Positions 61,211 through 64,000 of a DNA stretch of 64,000 nt are shown here, piece by piece. The translations under genes and the position numbers were made by a program. Origin of the DNA: Ifrita kowaldi (lineage: Eukaryota; Chordata; Aves; Passeriformes; Cinclosomatidae); the NCBI GenBank assembly GCA_013398055.1, contig VZRS01002447.1, positions 61,163-125,162 on the forward strand, given 5' to 3'. The notes under the pieces were generated by a model. That model was not told the DNA's origin. It ran no database searches and saw only the letters and a program-made list of their open reading frames with translations. Every line of letters starts with the position of its first letter. Position 1 is the stretch's first letter.

Positions 61211-63812
61211 AAAAAGCTCAAGGAAAAAAACCAAACATGAAAGTAAAGCTTGTCCAAAATAATCTCCCAATTTCCTAAGCATCTGTGTTTTCAAAGTCTC
61301 CTGAGCTAGAGGTTATGTCTCTCTGTTCTAAAATCAACTGATGTCTGAACTTGGACAGGAAGCATTAGAGAACTGGACCATATATTTCACATTCTTTTAA
61401 AACTGATTGGCTCAAAGCTAGCAGGAAGTTCTGTCTTCCATAAACTCCTGTCACTGGGCAGCAAAGGACTACAGCCTCAGTAACACGGCCTGAAGTCAGC
61501 CATAAATTTACAAGACATTTTAGGTTCTTGCTTCAGAGGCAAGTATGAAATGCCCACAGAAAGTTAAGCTAAAAAAACCCTGAGTGAGACTCGTATGATC
61601 CTCTCATCCAGGTGGAAAAAGGAACAATAAATGAAACATGGCACACTTTTCCTGAGATGTACTGTATGTGCTTCTAATTTAGACACAGTCATTTCACAAG
61701 AAGGGTAAATCATGAACATCTCCAAGAGAGTGGGAGGGTAGGAAAGGGAGAGAGAATGAAATAGTCTGTCAGTGAGGGATTCCCAGACTAATTTTCTTCT
61801 AAATTAAATTCAAATGTCAGTGGCAAGTTTGAGAAAAAAAAAAATTATACAAGCACACAGCATGCAAAAATGCAGACATCAGAAACAGTCTAATGGTCTG
61901 CAAAACACAAAGTGGGAAGAAAGTTACCTTTTGGTTTTTTTGGTGGGGCAGGGGTACCCTGCAGCATGTGTGCTGAAAATGCTGCCAAATGTTGAGGAGT
62001 ATAGCAAAGAAAGGTGGTGGAACACAGAGGCACTGTGAGAGACAGCATCTTCCAGCTGACCAGAAGTTCAGCTCAAACTCCTTCCTGACACTAAGGAAGA
62101 CAGCATGTCAACAGCTTCTACTAAAGTTCTACCAGAATTCTTACAGTAAAGTTCATACAGTAAAGAAAAATACAGGCAGGTGAGCCACACTGTGCTGCTA
62201 TGACCAAATGTCAGCTACCTGTTACCTAGGCATACACAGGGAACAAAGTCTGCCCCCTCAGGAGTTGTATCTAACAAGATTCTGGCCCTATCTGAGAGGT
62301 ACAATGAATGAAAAAAAAAGCAATTACTGAAGCCTTAGTACTGTACAACATGGCTACCTGCTTATGTCATCCTTAAGGATAGACCGCCAGAGAAGGTTCT
62401 CCTGGCTTGAGCACAAGGTCAGACAATGGGCTACAGGAAAAGCATTTACTGAGTAGTTCTCAATTCAAATGTGCAATCTCCATTATGTTCAAAGGCTATT
62501 TCAAGTAAACACAAATGTCCCTAATGTTTTGATATGAGTATCGATCAGGTAATATCTGAGTCTTAAAAAGGGAAAAGCATTCCCTGGTTTACTGCAAGAT
62601 GAAATTTCCTGAATCAAAGTCATTCAGCATGCATTCAGACTGGAACTGGCACTTTTGTTTGAAGATCCTGTATGGCAAATCAGTTAGAGAACTCCCACAA
62701 GCACATGGAGAAACAAAAGATTTTTTTTTTAAATTCCTTATGAATTAGTCTTAACAGATATGTGCTGTTTTCAAGGACTAGTGGCAGATCATCACTTACT
62801 CCTTTATACATAATTACATCTTTGTACTACATAAATCCCGTGTGAGTTGTATCCAATTACTAAGTTGATCTCCTCACCCAGAAAAAGTTCACTGATGATG
62901 ATATCATATGAAAAACTGTAACCTGTGACCAGCCTCTAACCCTGAGGTACCAACTAGAATGAAAACGGGCATCTATGTGCACATTATAAAAATCAAAAAG
63001 CCCAATCTTTAGTACTGGTTTATGTTCTTCCTTTTTTCCTGGAGTTTCTCTAACTATTGCAAACTGAACAAGATGCTTTATCTATAAGAACACTGGCTTG
63101 TGATATTTGAATATTTTAACAAGTAGGTACACTTTTCAAAAATGACCACTGTCCTCATCAGGAACTACAGCTTCTATCATGCTAAGATGATGCACATTGG
63201 CCACACATTAGAAAACAGTCTTGCTTTCTTTCACCTAAGCTAGTTGTTAGTTTCTTCCCCCACCCCTTGTCCCTCGTTTACACTGTGTAGCTGTAACAGG
63301 TTTTTGGCTGCTCCGTGAATCATTAAAGGGAAGTGAACTGTTAGAAAAGTAACAGAGGGAAAGAAAAACTTGGCTTTTCAACAGGACCAGTTCTCTCATG
63401 GGGTTCACTGCATGCTTAAATGAAGACCTGGCCTGCTAAAAATGGGCATCGATACAGTAGTGGGAACAAGATAACAGAGTTTAGAGTATGAAACAAGCTT
63501 CCAATTTAGCTGGAAGGTGGTGCAGGCTGTATAAAATAAACAGGACAAGTAGTAGCAACATTTATGTTTTACAAGCTTTATATAGCTCTTTGAATCTTTC
63601 TAGTAGACAAAAACCAGTATTTGGTACAGGTGTCTTTAGGGTGCAGGTACAGGTGTGGTAAAAGATAAGTCTGGTGCATCTGGAAGACATTAATGGGTTG
63701 ATGCTGAAGTAAAATATTGCTCTTGTAAGTTTTACAAGTAGAAGTCAAATGCATTTCAAAGTACCAGATTACATTTCACCAAAATCTAAAATTATTAAAT
63801 AAGCAGTCTTAC

Positions 63813-63910
63813 CAGGAAAATGAGGTATGATTTCACCATCTAGTTTGTATGCAACACCAACTTTGATTTCTGGAAATACATCCAAGATATCCAATTTGGT
63901 AAGTGCCAGT
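63813..63910 (-). CDS. ADSS2: ADSS2 (adenylosuccinate synthetase 2), antepenultimate coding exon; gene continues beyond the right edge
   Basis: This exon encodes part of the GTP-dependent cytosolic enzyme that condenses IMP with aspartate to adenylosuccinate, the first committed step of AMP synthesis (EC 6.3.4.4). Read on the minus strand, it starts after a TTTATAG acceptor (AG at 63911-63912) and ends before GTAAGA. It carries one nucleotide of a split codon, 32 full codons beginning LALTKLDILD and ending EIIPHFP, and one nucleotide of the next. The TKLD motif is the NKxD-like guanine-recognition element of the family. The wording matches the ubiquitous isozyme ADSS2 rather than muscle ADSS1. 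By comparison with the usual length of about 456 residues it covers roughly residues 358-389. All upstream exons lie outside the window. Confidence 0.96.
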
Positions 63911-64000
63911 CTATAAAGAAAAATTACTCTGGTTAAACAAGTTTGACAACCCTTGAATCTTATCACATTGTAAAAAAAAAAAAAAAAAAAAAAACCAAAC
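63911..64000 (-). other. Start of the next ADSS2 intron, with a 23-A run at the window edge
   Basis: On the minus strand this is the end of the intron upstream of the 63813-63910 exon. It holds a T-rich tract and the TTTATAG acceptor. The plus strand shows an uninterrupted A run at 63972-63994, which may be a polymorphic homopolymer or an old retroposon tail. Confidence 0.8.

Larger units (their letters stand above)
59182..63812 (-). other. ADSS2: ADSS2 intron (about 4.6 kb)
   Basis: The intron is bounded by GTAAGA and TTCTCAG on the minus strand, phase 1. It is AT-rich, with a 15-T run at 59504-59518, a CR1-like relic at 61145-61210 and an unassigned segment at about 60290-60660 that holds a sense-strand AATAAA. 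No other exon-like block was recognised in it. Confidence 0.9.

Noticed and set aside
1..64000. CRISPR array, prokaryotic operon, phage or intact endogenous virus
   Set aside because: No regularly spaced repeats, no tightly packed genes with ribosome-binding sites, no long gag/pol-like frame and no paired LTRs were seen. The spliced ADSS2 exons show eukaryotic nuclear DNA.

Overview
The window looks like a vertebrate, most likely avian, chromosome segment rather than microbial DNA. Its one recognisable gene is split into small exons with canonical AG/GT borders. The rest is non-coding DNA of moderate GC content with microsatellites, poly(A/T) runs, CpG-island-like patches, assembly Ns and a few worn-down repeats. 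The low repeat load and the sauropsid-style repeat relics favour a bird. The species cannot be read from the sequence.

Right end (about 57.0-64.0 kb): the 3' end of adenylosuccinate synthetase 2 (ADSS2) lies on the minus strand. Its last three coding exons (63813-63910, 59032-59181, 58251-58303) join in phase and encode the C-terminal 99 whole residues. A stop codon, an AT-rich 3' UTR of about 1.25 kb and an AATAAA signal with a GU-rich downstream element (57001-57006) follow. The rest of ADSS2 lies beyond the right edge.

The remaining 57 kb holds no protein-coding gene that I can support. I read it as the intergenic territory beyond the ADSS2 3' end. In human 1q44 the neighbours on that side are C1orf100, ZBTB18 and AKT3, and I did not recognise exons of any of them here. 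The stretch contains: (i) CpG-island-like patches near 9.95-10.7, 35.1-35.86 and 46.9-47.65 kb, plus a weaker one near 22.8-23.1 kb; (ii) AT-rich islands dense in homeodomain (TAATTA/TTAATTG), POU-octamer (ATGCAAAT) and SOX-like (AACAAT) words, which look like conserved non-coding enhancers, most strikingly 47335-47450 and 53240-53580; (iii) relics of old mobile elements: a tRNA-derived SINE head at 44.7 kb, CR1-like fragments at 49.6 and 61.1 kb and palindromic MITE-like pieces at 19.6, 20.2 and 21.7 kb; (iv) simple repeats and local duplications.

The overall picture is a housekeeping gene next to a regulatory-looking gene desert. I found no CRISPR array, operon, viral genome or other self-contained new system. 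The most unusual items are the homeodomain-word cluster between two CpG-rich blocks, a conserved-looking block carrying a coiled-coil-like reading frame that may be a LINE ORF1 fossil, and a 29-bp direct repeat around an AT-rich core.
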